Positions 49,528 through 60,700 of a stretch of DNA of 64,000 bases are shown here, one piece after another. Numbering within the stretch: the first letter of the stretch is position 1; each line of letters opens with the position of its first letter. The DNA is from Candidatus Hydrogenedentota bacterium. GTDB taxonomy: Bacteria; Hydrogenedentota; Hydrogenedentia; Hydrogenedentales; JAEUWI01. The translations under genes were made by a program, and so were the position numbers. Under the pieces are notes generated by a model, which saw nothing but the letters and a program-made list of their open reading frames with translations, did not search any database and was not told where the DNA came from. The DNA is taken from positions 1 through 64,000 of the forward strand of contig JACPGE010000057.1 of the NCBI GenBank assembly GCA_016182605.1. Reading direction: 5' to 3'.

Positions 49528-51378
49528 TCACCGGGTCTTGATGCCCAGTTTGGCGAGCTTGTAATAGAGCGTGCTCTTGGGTATGCCCAAGGCCAGGGCC
49601 GCCTTCCGCACATTGCCCCCGTTCGTGGTCAAAGCATGCTCGAGGTGTTGCCGCTCCACGTCCACGATCTCGTTCATGGTCTTCACCGACTTCTTCTGTA
49701 CCGGGCTCAGCTCGGGCACGTCCACCGCATCGATCACCTGCGTCGTGCACGTCAGTGTGGCGCGCTCGACCACGTTACGCAGTTCGCGGATGTTGCCGGG
49801 CCAATCGTACTGCACGAGCCGGCCCATCGCACTGGCGCTGAAAGAAACTGGCCGCAGGCGCGCGTTGGACGCGCATGATCGCAAAAAGTGATAGGCCAGT
49901 TCTGGAATGTCGCCGCGCCGCTCGCGCAGCGGCGGCAGTTCCACCACGATCCCGGCAATCCGGTGATACAGGTCGTTCCGGAAATCGGCCTGCCCAGCCA
50001 GCGGCTGGTTGGTCGCGCTGATAATACGGACATCCACGTGAATCTCGGTTGCCGCGCCCAGCCGGCGAAAGTTGCCCGTTTCCACCGCGCGCAGCATGCG
50101 CGCCTGATTCGAACGGCTGAGGTCACCCACCTCATCGAGAAAAAGCGTCCCGCCGTGGGCCTGTTCCAGCAGGCCTTTGCGGCTGGCGAAGGCGCCGGTA
50201 AACGCGCCCTTTTCATGCCCGAACATCTCACTCTCAAAAATTTCCGCGGGGAGCGCGGCGCAATTCACCACCACATAGGGGCCCGAAGCGCGCGCACTCA
50301 AATCGTGCACCATGCGCGCCGCCAGCTCTTTGCCCACCCCCGTTTCGCCCAGCAGCAAAAGATGCGCCTTGCTGCCCGCAGCCTGGCGCAGCAATTGTTT
50401 CACACGCATGAGCGTTTCGCTCGATCCCACCATCTGCCGCTCCGAAGATCGCGGCGCGAGCCCACTGTTCTCGTCGCGCTCAAACTGCTCCAGCCGTTCC
50501 ACCGCATGCAGCCAGGGCGCCACAGGCTCCGCAACGGCAAGCAAATACCCCAACTCCGCCTCGGTGTAGGCATCAAAGCCCGCGGGCCGCTCCAGCGCCA
50601 GCGCGCCATAGGCGGCGTCCTGCGCGATAAGCGGCGCCACGATCGTGCTGGCATCGCGGCCCATCGTGCCAGGCGCGGCCAGCAGCCCCTGCCGCAGGCG
50701 GCAGGCATCGCGGATCAGCCCGAGAGGCGCCAGGTGCTCCTCCTGCGGCAGCGATGGCGGGTAAAGCGAAACCTCGCCATCGGGCCGCACGCGCCAGGCA
50801 ATCCACAATCGTCCCGGCGCAAAGCGCTGCTCCAGATGTTCCACAAGTATCGCCGCAACGCGATCGAGCCCCTCCGCCTGGGCAACCTGACGCAGCAGAT
50901 CGAAGAGCGCGCGCAATTGGGCGCTGTCGCCTTCGGGTACGGTATTAAGAAAAATCGATTCGTGAAAATGCTGCGCGGTGGGCGGCGTCTGGCTCCCCGC
51001 GCCGGTCAGTGCTGCGGGCAGTTCCGCACCGGCAACCACCAGAAACTGGGTGCCGGGCACTTCGAGCACATCGCCGTCGCGAAGTACCGTCTCTTCGCAA
51101 GGGATGCCGTTCACCAGGGTCTTGCTGCTCTTGCTGCGGTTGATCACTCGCGGTTGACCTTGCTCCAGAATCACCTCGCAATGCACCCGCGAAACCCACG
51201 GGCTCTCCACTCGGATCACACACCCCGAGCCGCGCCCGATAAGCGTCGTGTGTGCGGTGATCGGCCAGCATTGGCCCGCCTGTCCGCCATCCATCTGCCG
51301 CAGGGTGCAGGTGGCGCGGGACGCCGGATCTCCCAATTCCCGGGCAGGTTCCTGTTGAAACGGTTGGGGTGTACTCAT
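49528..51378 (-). CDS. FHA-GAF-AAA+ (sigma-54)-Fis transcriptional activator
   Basis: A 616-residue enhancer-binding protein. An N-terminal FHA domain (about 25-115) has [23 protein letters not shown] and LVNG, the phosphothreonine-binding pattern. A GAF-like domain follows (about 155-295), then the sigma-54 activator AAA+ core: Walker A GETGVGKE (about 344), GAFTGA loop (about 392) for sigma-54 contact, Walker [12 protein letters not shown] and the [24 protein letters not shown] segment. A Fis-type helix-turn-helix ends the protein ([20 protein letters not shown]). The receiver domain typical of NtrC is replaced by FHA, so control is probably by Ser/Thr phosphorylation. The start overlaps the kinase gene stop by four bases (ATGA). 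Confidence 0.93.
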   Translation of the reverse strand: MSTPQPFQQEPARELGDPASRATCTLRQMDGGQAGQCWPITAHTTLIGRGSGCVIRVESPWVSRVHCEVILEQGQPRVINRSKSSKTLVNGIPCEETVLRDGDVLEVPGTQFLVVAGAELPAALTGAGSQTPPTAQHFHESIFLNTVPEGDSAQLRALFDLLRQVAQAEGLDRVAAILVEHLEQRFAPGRLWIAWRVRPDGEVSLYPPSLPQEEHLAPLGLIRDACRLRQGLLAAPGTMGRDASTIVAPLIAQDAAYGALALERPAGFDAYTEAELGYLLAVAEPVAPWLHAVERLEQFERDENSGLAPRSSERQMVGSSETLMRVKQLLRQAAGSKAHLLLLGETGVGKELAARMVHDLSARASGPYVVVNCAALPAEIFESEMFGHEKGAFTGAFASRKGLLEQAHGGTLFLDEVGDLSRSNQARMLRAVETGNFRRLGAATEIHVDVRIISATNQPLAGQADFRNDLYHRIAGIVVELPPLRERRGDIPELAYHFLRSCASNARLRPVSFSASAMGRLVQYDWPGNIRELRNVVERATLTCTTQVIDAVDVPELSPVQKKSVKTMNEIVDVERQHLEHALTTNGGNVRKAALALGIPKSTLYYKLAKLGIKTR

Positions 51379-53819
51379 CGCAGTATCACCAACGCGCCGC
51401 CTATCGGTTGCAATTGAATATCAGGGAGTTCGCCAAGGTGTACGTTCATCAGTACGTCCTCCGCGTTCGTGCCGTGCCCCACTGCGATCTGGCCATACGG
51501 ACCTGAAACACGGGAATCGTGGGGCTCCGGTCCCGCTGGACCAGGAATCACATCGGTAATCAGACTCACGCGCCAGCCCCCCGGCACGGGGCGGCCACAG
51601 TATAATTCCTCCCCATGCATCCCGTCATCCGCCGAAAAAGTGGCCTGCTTGCCGTTCACCGCATAGTTGTACGGCGTCGAACTCTCCGGCCCGGGACGCA
51701 CGTCCGCCAGCAGTTGCGTGCCTTCGGGGCTCAGGTCCGTCACCCACGGCTCCTTGCCATGGGCGGCATCCTGCGCACGGAAAAACACCGCGGTGTCGCC
51801 ACCCACAAACGCAAAGGGCTCCCCACCCGCAGGGCCGGGATTGATATCGGCCAGCAACGCGGTGCCCGCCACCGTAGCATCCGACACCCACAACTCTTCA
51901 CCCGCTGCTTCGGACTTGGCGCGAAATAGCAGGTGATCGTGCCAGGCATAAAAATAGCCCGGCGAAGACGAGTCTGGACCCGGCCACAGATCGGCGAAAA
52001 GCTGGGTGCTGTTATTCGCCGGATCATGCACCCACAATTCGGCGCCGTGAGTCCCATCCTCCTGCGCAAAAAACAGCCTCCCCTGAAACACCGTCAGCAT
52101 GTTTGTGCTCTCCGCCACATCGGCCACTTCCAACAGCACATTCGTCAAGAAATCATAACGCCACAGCAGCAACCCCCGCGCCGCATCGCCATAGGCGATG
52201 AGATACACTTCGTTGGCGCCGATCGCCGCTATCGGACGCTCTGGATAGGAGCCCTGACGGCCCGGCGCAGCGTCCGCAACTATCGCCGTTTGATTCGCAT
52301 ACCCATTGCTGCACCACAACTCCCGCCCTTCATTGAGCGTCGTGGCATAAAAGAGCACTTGGCGTTCTTTAGAAGCAACAGGCTGCGGTTCGCTGCCCAT
52401 GGGGCCCGGCAGAACATCCCGCACCTCCCGTACGGAATGCCCCCCGCCGCCCGTGTCGGATGCTATCCACAGCTCCTCCCCATGCGCCGGCGTTGACGCC
52501 GCAAAATAAAGTTCATCGTTCGCGGTGAGCATGAAGCGCCGTGGATCGCTCGATCCCGGCCCCGGCACAAGGTCTGCCAGCATATACGGCGATTCCCCAT
52601 CGGTGCCCATCCCCCAGAGTTCCCGGCCATGCACCCCGTCGTCAAAGGCAAAATAGGTGAAGTACTTGGACACCGTGAGATCGGTGATCGCTTTCTGGGG
52701 CGCAGCCGCCGGCGCGCCGCCTGCGGGCGCCTCCGCCAGCGCAGGGTCGTCTCCGGAATTCAACCGCGCCAGCGCCGCCGCGCCCATCCCCGCCAGCAAA
52801 ACCAGGCCCGACACCGCAACAGCCACAACGATCCACCCGCGCCGCGCGGACACCGGAGCCTTCGTCGGCGTGCGCAGTTGCGTCGGCGCATTCTCCGGCG
52901 TCATCGGCCCTTCCGGCGCCAGCCCAGGCCGCGCATGAAACAAAGGCGGCAAGGTATCGTCAGGTCGTGCCTGAAACTCCGGCGTCTGGCGCAACTGTTT
53001 TACCGCCATTTCCGCGTCGGTCAACCGCGCCGCGGGATCCCGCGCAATCAGCCATGCGACCAAATCCGCCAGCGGCCGCGACACCCGCGTCGTGCGCGTT
53101 TCCAATCGCGGCGCTTCCTGCGCACACACCAGTTCCACCCACGCCTGCTCCGATTCCGCACGAAAAGGCGGCGCCCCGGCCATCATCTCAAAGGCCACCA
53201 TCCCCGCTGCATACAAATCCCACGCGGGCGCGGGCGCCGCGCCCCGGAAGGCCTCCGGCGGCATGTACCACGTCGTGCCCCAAGCGGGCGCCCCGGGCGG
53301 TGCGCTCGCCACTGCAGCGCCGGGCGTCTCCACGGGAAACAGCGCCTGCGCCACGCCGAAATCCGTCAGCCACAAGTGCTCCTCCGCCGTAATCAACAGA
53401 TTGCCCGGCTTCAGATCGCAGTGCACCACCTGCTGCGCGTGACACGCCGCCAGCGCCTTCAACAACTGCTCCAGCAGCCGCGCCCCTTGCTCCGGAGTCA
53501 AGGGACCGCCCCGCAACACCTCCCGCAACGGCGTCCCCACCACATACTGCATCTCAATCACCGGCTCCCCCTCCCACGTGTCCACCCGATAGACCCGCAC
53601 CACGTTCGGGTGCTCCACCCGTGCCGCCGCTTGGGCCTCCCACGCAAAGCGCTCCCGCATGCCCGGGTGATCGAGCAAATGCGGGTGAATGAACTTCACC
53701 GCCACCCGCCGCGCCAGCCGTGCCTCCCACGCCTCGTAAACGGTGCCCATACCGCCCCGGCCCAGCTCCCGAGTCAGCCGGTACGACCCACGCATCTCAG
53801 CGTTACTGCTATCGGACAT
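51375..53819 (-). CDS. Transmembrane Ser/Thr kinase with extracytoplasmic ELWxxDGT propeller
   Basis: An 814-residue sensor kinase. The Hanks-type kinase (about 10-275) has glycine loop [20 protein letters not shown] lysine, catalytic loop [10 protein letters not shown] (Cys in place of Arg, about residue 131) and TDFGVAQ. A linker leads to one membrane segment (about 325-348, [17 protein letters not shown]). The outer part (about 385-814) is built from ELWxxDGT-type repeats ([63 protein letters not shown]), a beta-propeller that could bind a ligand. It would transmit an outside signal to the FHA activator encoded next. I prefer the ATG at 53819 over the TTG before it (GGGGAGAG upstream). Confidence 0.92.
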   Translation of the reverse strand: MSDSSNAEMRGSYRLTRELGRGGMGTVYEAWEARLARRVAVKFIHPHLLDHPGMRERFAWEAQAAARVEHPNVVRVYRVDTWEGEPVIEMQYVVGTPLREVLRGGPLTPEQGARLLEQLLKALAACHAQQVVHCDLKPGNLLITAEEHLWLTDFGVAQALFPVETPGAAVASAPPGAPAWGTTWYMPPEAFRGAAPAPAWDLYAAGMVAFEMMAGAPPFRAESEQAWVELVCAQEAPRLETRTTRVSRPLADLVAWLIARDPAARLTDAEMAVKQLRQTPEFQARPDDTLPPLFHARPGLAPEGPMTPENAPTQLRTPTKAPVSARRGWIVVAVAVSGLVLLAGMGAAALARLNSGDDPALAEAPAGGAPAAAPQKAITDLTVSKYFTYFAFDDGVHGRELWGMGTDGESPYMLADLVPGPGSSDPRRFMLTANDELYFAASTPAHGEELWIASDTGGGGHSVREVRDVLPGPMGSEPQPVASKERQVLFYATTLNEGRELWCSNGYANQTAIVADAAPGRQGSYPERPIAAIGANEVYLIAYGDAARGLLLWRYDFLTNVLLEVADVAESTNMLTVFQGRLFFAQEDGTHGAELWVHDPANNSTQLFADLWPGPDSSSPGYFYAWHDHLLFRAKSEAAGEELWVSDATVAGTALLADINPGPAGGEPFAFVGGDTAVFFRAQDAAHGKEPWVTDLSPEGTQLLADVRPGPESSTPYNYAVNGKQATFSADDGMHGEELYCGRPVPGGWRVSLITDVIPGPAGPEPHDSRVSGPYGQIAVGHGTNAEDVLMNVHLGELPDIQLQPIGGALVILR

Positions 53820-53868
53820 CAACTACTCTCCCCAAACCCTTCAAGCACTGCCTCACTTCCCGCTGCGT

Positions 53869-53899
<31 letters not shown>

Positions 53900-54021
53900 C
53901 ATCACCGCCCCCTTTTCATCCCCCTTAATCCCCCTTCAAAGAACCAATGGGGATGTCGAGTCCACCATCACCGTCCACTTGCCTCTCTCCTCCTTCCCGC
54001 ATCCAGCTTCGAGCACCAAAG

Positions 54022-54245
54022 GGACTGTCCTGAATGGCGCTAACTCTTGCAGTCTCACCCCAATCACGCCGCTCGGCGAGCAGCGTGCTACCTTTTAGGC
54101 ACGCCACCCAAGTAGGCCTTCGCTCGCCGAGCGTAGGCATTCCGCGTCAAAGTACCCGCCTGAACCCCATCAGACAGGCAGAAAGTCTTGAAAGCCGCAC
54201 CGATCTCGATGCCACGCGAAAAGTAAGCGCCATTCGGGAATGTCC
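54022..54245. mobile_element. MITE-like element with 20-bp terminal inverted repeats
   Basis: GGACTGTCCTGAATGGCGCT at the left end and the reverse complement of GGACATTCCCGAATGGCGCT at the right end match at 17 of 20 positions, bounding 224 bp without coding capacity. It could be an internally deleted transposon. No clear target-site duplication is seen, so the call is tentative. Confidence 0.45.
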
Positions 54246-54279
54246 TCTATCCGAGTTCCACGAGGAAAAGTGACGGCCT

Positions 54280-54316
54280 ACTGTCATCTCGAACGAAGTG
54301 AGAGATCTCATCCGGC
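54280..54316. repeat. 37-bp dispersed repeat, copy 1
   Basis: Begins ACTGTCATCTCGAACGAAG and ends TCTCATCCGGC. It is identical to copy 2 at 54430-54466, and a degraded version lies near 16540. Confidence 0.85.
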
Positions 54317-54367
54317 CTCGCCCTCGCCTTCGAAGACAGTGTCGAAAAATCTTGAACCTGCTCCAAA

Positions 54368-54419
54368 ATCTACATTCCCCTGGGTCCCCCTTCGAAGGAG
54401 GATTAAGGGGGATGTAGAT
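54368..54419. repeat. 52-bp imperfect inverted repeat
   Basis: ATCTACAT at the left end pairs with ATGTAGAT at the right, with C-rich and G-rich arms (CCCCTGGGTCCCCC / AGGAGGATTAAGGGGG) around a TTCGAA centre. It could form a hairpin of a REP or MITE type. A related half-copy lies near 53918. Confidence 0.75.
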
Positions 54420-54429
54420 TCCTCCGTTC

Positions 54430-54466
54430 ACTGTCATCTCGAACGAAGTGAGAGATCTCATCCGGC
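54430..54466. repeat. 37-bp dispersed repeat, copy 2
   Basis: Identical to the copy at 54280-54316, in the same orientation, 150 bp away. The 52-bp inverted repeat lies between them. Confidence 0.85.
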
Positions 54467-54753
54467 GTCGCCCTCCGCCACCAGACTCCCAACCCCACTC
54501 CCATTTTCCAATCGTCCAATATAATCGGTCCAAAATCTAAAAACAACCCTAATTTTTAGACCATACGCCCCCCGCCTGCAAAACCTAAGTTCCTCATACA
54601 GAGCAACTTGCATACCCCAACTGTGCAACAAATCGATGGCACGCAACTTGCCTTATGCGCCCCGTGGACTCGAACGCCCACAGGCAGGGGCGGCCGCGGC
54701 CATCCGGCGCATGGAATTCGTTTGGGACGACCAGCAGACAAGGAGTGACAGGG

Positions 54754-57606
54754 ATGCAAGGGGCAACGCGTTTGAAACGGATATTAAGTATTGTCATTCC
54801 ACCCATTCTGGTTCTATCGCCCGGAATGCGCACCTATGCGGAGCCGCCCAGTCGTCCAACGGAAGATTCAGCGAAGCTGAAAAGTTCAATGAGTCAACGG
54901 CCGTTTAGGCACCAGCCGGGAAATGATACCACAACCGGTGGGGGTGCCCCTCAGGCCGTCCCCAAAGTTGTTTACGGAAGCGATGACCGGCTGGATATCT
55001 TCCAAGACACGAACTTGCAGCATCAGGCTTGGTCGCGGAGCGTTTGCGCGTTGGTCTTCGAGAACCAGCTTGCCCCAAGAGCAGATGGCGGTTTCACACT
55101 CCATACGGACCCCTTCACGTATGGCGACATACCCCCGTGCAGCGGCGAACCCTTTGCCGATCAACCCATCGCGCCCTATTGCACGGCCTTTCTCGTCGCT
55201 CCAGACATTGTCGTTACCACCGGGAATTGCTTCTACGAGGGCAATTTCACCGACTCCCGCTTCGTTTTTGGCTTTATCATGAACGACGATTCCACCGCGG
55301 TAACAGAGTTCGACGCGTCGAGCGTGTATCAGGGCATAGAGATCATCGCCCGCGACGTGGACAACGGAACGGACTTCAGCATCGTCCGCCTGGATCGGCC
55401 GGTGGTTTACCCCGGTGCCGTTCCACTCCCCTTGCGCACGTCTGGCGCGCCCGGCGTGGGCACCCGGCTCGGCGTGATTGGTCACCCCTTTAGTTTACCC
55501 CTGAAAACGGCGTTCGGCGAGGACACGGTCGTTCTGGACGACAGTGCAGAATTCTTCCTGCTGGCCAATCTGGACACCTCATCAGGGAATACCGGGTCGC
55601 CCGTATTCAATGCTGAAACAGGCCAGGTAGAGGGCCTTCTCGCCTACGGGCAAGGCGACGTTGTCTTTGAGGAGGGGTGCTTTCGGTCGGCACAGCTTTC
55701 GGACGAGGATGGCGCAGAAGGCATTCTCCGCACTACGGCCTTTGTGGACCACTTGCCCATTCCCTCCCCGCTGGGAAGAATTACGCTCGAAAAGCCTGCA
55801 ATCCGGTGCTCCGACCGGCTAACCGTCTATGTTACAGATATCAACGTGCCCAACGGCGTCCCCGTGCTGGTCGAACTGCACTGCAGCAACGGCGACATGG
55901 AGACCATTCAACTGCAGGAAATCGGATCCACTTACGGAAAAAGCATTGAAAGTGCGCCGGGGGAGGTCATGCCGGGTGACGGAACGTTGAACGTGTCCGA
56001 TGGAGTGCTGATAACCGTTCAGTACGTTGACGCCGATTCCGGCGAAGCTGCGCCAACGACGGTGGAAGAAAGCGTGATCGTGGACTGCGTTCCGCCCGAA
56101 CTCCTGTCCGCGACCCTGCTCAGCGTTTCCGGCTCCACAGCAGCACTTCAGGTATCGGCCAATGAGCCCGTTCGGCTCCTGGCCAACCTCCGCGATGAAA
56201 CCTGTGCCAACGAACTCATTACCTTTGTTACGCCCAGCTTGGACGAGTCCGGCGAATTGCTGCTCAGCGGCCTGACGGCAAGCACCGCCTACACCTATTC
56301 CCTGCAATTACAGGACGCCGCCGGAAACGTCCTGCTCCCTCCAACCCAGCAGTGTCAGGGATTTACCACCCTCGACCTGAACGATGACTGCGCGCGCGCC
56401 GAAGAGATCGAACTGGATCTGCCCGTCGCGGGCGACAACTCCGGCGCCAATACCGACACGACCCCCAGTTGCACCAACGACTTCGGCGACCTCTGGTATC
56501 ACTTCGTGGCGCCGGAAACGGCCGGCTATCGTTTCGACACGTGCAACAGCACTACGGACACCACGCTGGCCCTCTACCAGGGTGCCTGCGACGATTTGTT
56601 CGAGTTGGACTGTGTGGACGATGTCTGCGGATTTCAGGCCGCCTCCTGCGTGGGGCTGGAGGAGGGCGAGGAAGTCTTCGTCCGCGTCGCCACCTATTCC
56701 GTAGAGAGCGCGGGCACGTTCGAGCTGGTGGTGACACGGGACGACACCTGCCTGGTGAATGTGCCGGTAACTTCCGGGTTCAGCCTGACGCCCGCATCGG
56801 GCGCGGCCCCGCTGACCGTCTCCGCATCCAACACCTCCACCGGCGCCGTCTTCTATGTATGGGATTATGGCGACGGCTACACCGGTACCGCCGCCAGTCC
56901 CACCCACGTCTTTGAATCTCCGGGCGAGTACAACGTCTGCCTCACGGCCTTTGGCGCGGGCGCGGACGGCGGGTGGTCCGCCAGTACCACCTGCCAAACG
57001 CTGAGTGTCCTGCCCGGCCCCCCCGGCAACGACCAATGCAGCCAAGCCCAGTGGATTCCCCTGAACCAGGCAATGCACGGCTCCAGTGCCGGCGCCACCA
57101 CGGATATGCAGCTCACGGGGAAGCCCGTCACAGACGGGGCAGACCTCTGGTTTGAATTCTATGCGCCCCGAACCGGCGTCTACCGGATGGATGCTGCAGC
57201 GTCCACATTCGATACCACGCTGGCCGTGTTCTCGGGGGACTGTGACGACGCTTCCCTCACCGCCTATGCCGATACGGGCGAAATTTGGATGAGCCTCCTC
57301 GCAGACAGACGCGTCCTCATCCGGATCGCCGGCATCAACGGGGCCACGGGGGACTACAGCCTGCGCATTGAGCGGGCGGTCGCAAGCTTTGGCCCGGCCG
57401 GCACGCAGATCGACGGCATCGTCTCGTGCGCCGCCGGATCGTCAGAGCCGCACAACCTGGTGCAGGACGCTCTGCCCATCCTGGCAACAATCATGATTCT
57501 GTTTATGGCGGCCCGGTGGCGCGCCCGTCGAATTGCCGACAGTGCAGGCGCCGGAAGCATCCCCACGCCCGACGGTCGACTGCATTGCACGCAAAGGAAA
57601 GAGTGA
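54754..57606 (+). CDS. Exported trypsin-like pseudoprotease with PPC-like and PKD domains
   Basis: A 950-residue exported protein (signal region MQGATRLKRILSIVIPPILV). The trypsin-like domain (about 85-330) keeps CTAFLVAPDIVVTTGNCF and SSGNTGSPVFN, but the catalytic His is Asn158 and the Ser is Thr280; only Asp207 (GTDFSIVRLDRP) remains, so proteolysis is unlikely. Then come Ig-like strands, a PPC-like domain (about 545-665, DLWYHFVAPETAGYRFDT), a PKD domain (about 670-740, VWDYGDGYTG) and a second PPC-like domain (about 760-880). The C-terminus has SCAAG, a membrane segment (ALPILATIMILFMAA) and a basic tail. AAGGAG lies eight bases before the ATG. It probably works as a binding or adhesion protein. 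Confidence 0.8.
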   Translation: MQGATRLKRILSIVIPPILVLSPGMRTYAEPPSRPTEDSAKLKSSMSQRPFRHQPGNDTTTGGGAPQAVPKVVYGSDDRLDIFQDTNLQHQAWSRSVCALVFENQLAPRADGGFTLHTDPFTYGDIPPCSGEPFADQPIAPYCTAFLVAPDIVVTTGNCFYEGNFTDSRFVFGFIMNDDSTAVTEFDASSVYQGIEIIARDVDNGTDFSIVRLDRPVVYPGAVPLPLRTSGAPGVGTRLGVIGHPFSLPLKTAFGEDTVVLDDSAEFFLLANLDTSSGNTGSPVFNAETGQVEGLLAYGQGDVVFEEGCFRSAQLSDEDGAEGILRTTAFVDHLPIPSPLGRITLEKPAIRCSDRLTVYVTDINVPNGVPVLVELHCSNGDMETIQLQEIGSTYGKSIESAPGEVMPGDGTLNVSDGVLITVQYVDADSGEAAPTTVEESVIVDCVPPELLSATLLSVSGSTAALQVSANEPVRLLANLRDETCANELITFVTPSLDESGELLLSGLTASTAYTYSLQLQDAAGNVLLPPTQQCQGFTTLDLNDDCARAEEIELDLPVAGDNSGANTDTTPSCTNDFGDLWYHFVAPETAGYRFDTCNSTTDTTLALYQGACDDLFELDCVDDVCGFQAASCVGLEEGEEVFVRVATYSVESAGTFELVVTRDDTCLVNVPVTSGFSLTPASGAAPLTVSASNTSTGAVFYVWDYGDGYTGTAASPTHVFESPGEYNVCLTAFGAGADGGWSASTTCQTLSVLPGPPGNDQCSQAQWIPLNQAMHGSSAGATTDMQLTGKPVTDGADLWFEFYAPRTGVYRMDAAASTFDTTLAVFSGDCDDASLTAYADTGEIWMSLLADRRVLIRIAGINGATGDYSLRIERAVASFGPAGTQIDGIVSCAAGSSEPHNLVQDALPILATIMILFMAARWRARRIADSAGAGSIPTPDGRLHCTQRKE

Positions 57607-57666
57607 ACACGGCGGTTTCAATCGGCCTGAGAGAATTAAAATTTCCGTCTGCGCGCGAAATCTGCT

Positions 57667-57695
57667 TTGCATAGTTGAGATCCAGTGTGTTTACT
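57667..57695 (+). promoter_or_regulatory. Candidate promoter for the 2016-residue protein
   Basis: TTGCAT, a 17-base spacer and TTTACT, 19 bases before the ATG at 57715. The very short leader still includes AAAGGA. Confidence 0.45.
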
Positions 57696-57714
57696 GCGAA
57701 AGGACGATTCAGAT

Positions 57715-60700
57715 ATGTTGCTGACTGCTCTCTTGCTTGCTTCAGCGGTTCTTGCCAATCCGGGCCCGAAGCATATCGATAATCTTGACATTTCCAATAA
57801 ATACAGCTACACACCCGTTCGTGAGAGTAAGATTCCGAGCGTTCTTTCGAGTACCTCCCTTGTGCTTGCTGAAAATACCGTGCCGGATTCGGCCGATACG
57901 GCGCCTGGGAGAGCTACTTCAACGGAAGCGAATTCTACCGCCTCAGACAATAAGGCTTTCTGTAGTGGCACATCACGTCGCCTTGGCACTATCAAATTTG
58001 GCTACGGAGGGGCCTACTATTCTTATGATAGTTACTACAGAAAGGCCAATGGCAGTTCTATTTCTGCGCAAAGTAGTACCTATATTGTCGGGATTGGAGG
58101 ACAAGGCACACTAGATGTTGGCCTCGACACTTCTCAATGCACAGGCGGTCCTTTTACCCACGAACGGACAGACTTAAATGTGAGTTGTGACCGTGGCCCA
58201 GTGACAAAAAATGGAAAGAACTACTATTTCAAGCAATGGAAATCTGGTGCCTCCGGTACGAATCCCGTAATAAACAAAACGTTCACTGGCAATAATCCAG
58301 CACAGGTAGCGTTAGAAGCCGAGTATGCCCCCAAGTACACGATAACGCTAAATGTCAGCCCTTCGGGACGCGGACATGTATCGCTCAATAATTCCGTTCC
58401 GAGCGCCACTGTCAAGGACACCTTGTGGGAGGGGACCGTGTGTTCGTTGGAGGCCGTTCCCACCTTCGGTAATGTCTTTTCACACTGGAGCGGAACCTTC
58501 GCCGTGCCGAACAGCGGAATCTTGACGCTCGATCGGGAAATGACCCTCACCGCCAATTTTGTGCCGGCCTACAAGCTTGAAATCAGCCGCAATTTTTCCG
58601 GCAGCGGGAACGGGAAAGTCCAGGTCAATGGCGTCTTGAAGAACCTTCCATTCAGTGAATCGTATATCAGTGGCGCCGATGTGAAGCTGGTGGCCGTGCC
58701 CGATCCCAGAAACGTCTTTAAGAGCTGGAGCGGCGCGAATACCTCCACGGCTGCTTCGATAACGGTCAAGATGTCCGGCGCCAAGTCGCTCAGCGCCCGC
58801 TTTGAACGGCTGTATGAGCTGGAAATCGTGGCTCTCCCGGCGACGGGCAATAATCTGGTGAAAGTGAATACGGAGGCGGCCGTCAAGCCGCCCTTCAGCC
58901 GGGACTTTGTCTCCGGGACGGTGGTTGCCCTGACGGCGGTGCCCGACACGGCCAATGCCTGGTACTTCAAGCGGTGGTTACCGTATCTGACCGGCGACCC
59001 AAACACCAACGTGAACATGTCTGGCGATAAGACCATCACGGCAGAATTTGGCCGGAAACCCTTGCTGAAGATCCGCGGGGCGGGCAGTGTCGCGGTGAAT
59101 GGCACGGTACGCACGCTGCCCTACGAGGCCCGCTTCCAGGCACAGACAGCAATGAACCTCGACGTGGTGGCGCTGGCAGGTTTCGACTTCCAGGCCTGGA
59201 GCGGCTGGAACAGTACTGCGATCAATCCGCTCAAGTTCAACATGCCAGAAACGGATGTGACGCTGGATGTGAAGCGGGTGGAAGCCTGCGATGACGCGCC
59301 CATCAAGATTGGCAATATCCGGATAGAGAGCTGCTTTACCGCTCTGGCCAATGGAACCTTTAACACCCGGGGGCCCATCCGAATGGCAAGCGACAACGCG
59401 TCCAGCCTGATCTCCTCATCGGGAATGTTCAATATCAATAAGGTGGCCCAATCTGCAATTTCGAGTGATGCGATCTTGAGCGTGGGGCCGACGCAGCTCA
59501 ATACAACGGGAAACGTCACAGTATCGGGAAGCGCAAACACGATTGGTTTGACAGGCCTAACGGATGTGGCGGGGCTTCGCTTTGATTTCCTGAAAGCAAG
59601 AATCTCCGAGACTTTTGTGCAGACGGAAGGCGGGAATCTAAATATGAGTAACGTTTTCCCGCGAATACACAGCCTGGGCGATTTGGAGCTCCAATTCAAT
59701 GCACGTGGATGGGAGTTTGCATTTGCTATTAATGCGCCCCCCTTCCCGCTCGCCCCCGGAATCACTGTAAAAAAATTAGTACTTGGCAGATCTTCTAGCG
59801 GTAATTCCTTGACAGGTTCTGCGGTGGTTGCTTTTGGGCATCCCCAATTGGGAAGGTCCAAAATCGAACTTGGGATCGATCCAGTTACCATAGAGAATGG
59901 TGAACTGCAGCGCTTCCGCACCAGCGCAGCATGGACGGGGCTAAATGTGCCTATACTCCTGGAGCCGCCGGTTACCATGAATTCAGGCAGTTTCGACATC
60001 GATCTTGAAAACCTTTCTCGCGATACTTCCTCCGTGAGTCTGAGTGCGAGTGGCAGCTTCTCAGTAGGAGTTCCAGCAATAAATTCACCCCTCGGCGCAA
60101 TCGTGCCCATCGCTATGAACGGCGCCGCCAAAGTGAGAATGGCTGAAAGTCTGGAGTTTGACGGCGAAACCCGGCTAATAAAGATTGGGAATTTTTTCCC
60201 AGGATTCAAACGTAGCAGCAGTAAAGTTACGATATCCAAAGGAGTCGGATTGGTCATTACAGAGTCCAGTCCCGGTCGATTTGCGCCTTTTACAAATGGG
60301 GATCTTACAATTCGGGTAGGCGTCCGCGGTGATTTTGGAGCAACCTATATTTCGACATATACGCCTGCGGAAGTGCTAATTCCGTTTCTCCAGTCTGTTC
60401 CGGCGAAGAAAACTCAAATGACATTTTACGCTGACAAAGGTTTTGTAGGGAAATATGAGCGTGGAATAATTAGCTTCAGATTTACTTATTTGCCAGGAAA
60501 AGGAATTACGGATTGGGGTTTCATTAATCCAATCCGGTCGAATAAATGGGGGCTTTCAAAGTCGCAGTTGCGCCAGATGGCGGGCGACAAGGCCTTGATG
60601 GAGAAGGCGCTCACCCACCGCGTTTCAGAGGGCACCGCAGTAATTGTTGTAGAGCTGAAATACACGGACGGGTACACCCAGTTTGATCTCATCGCTCCCG

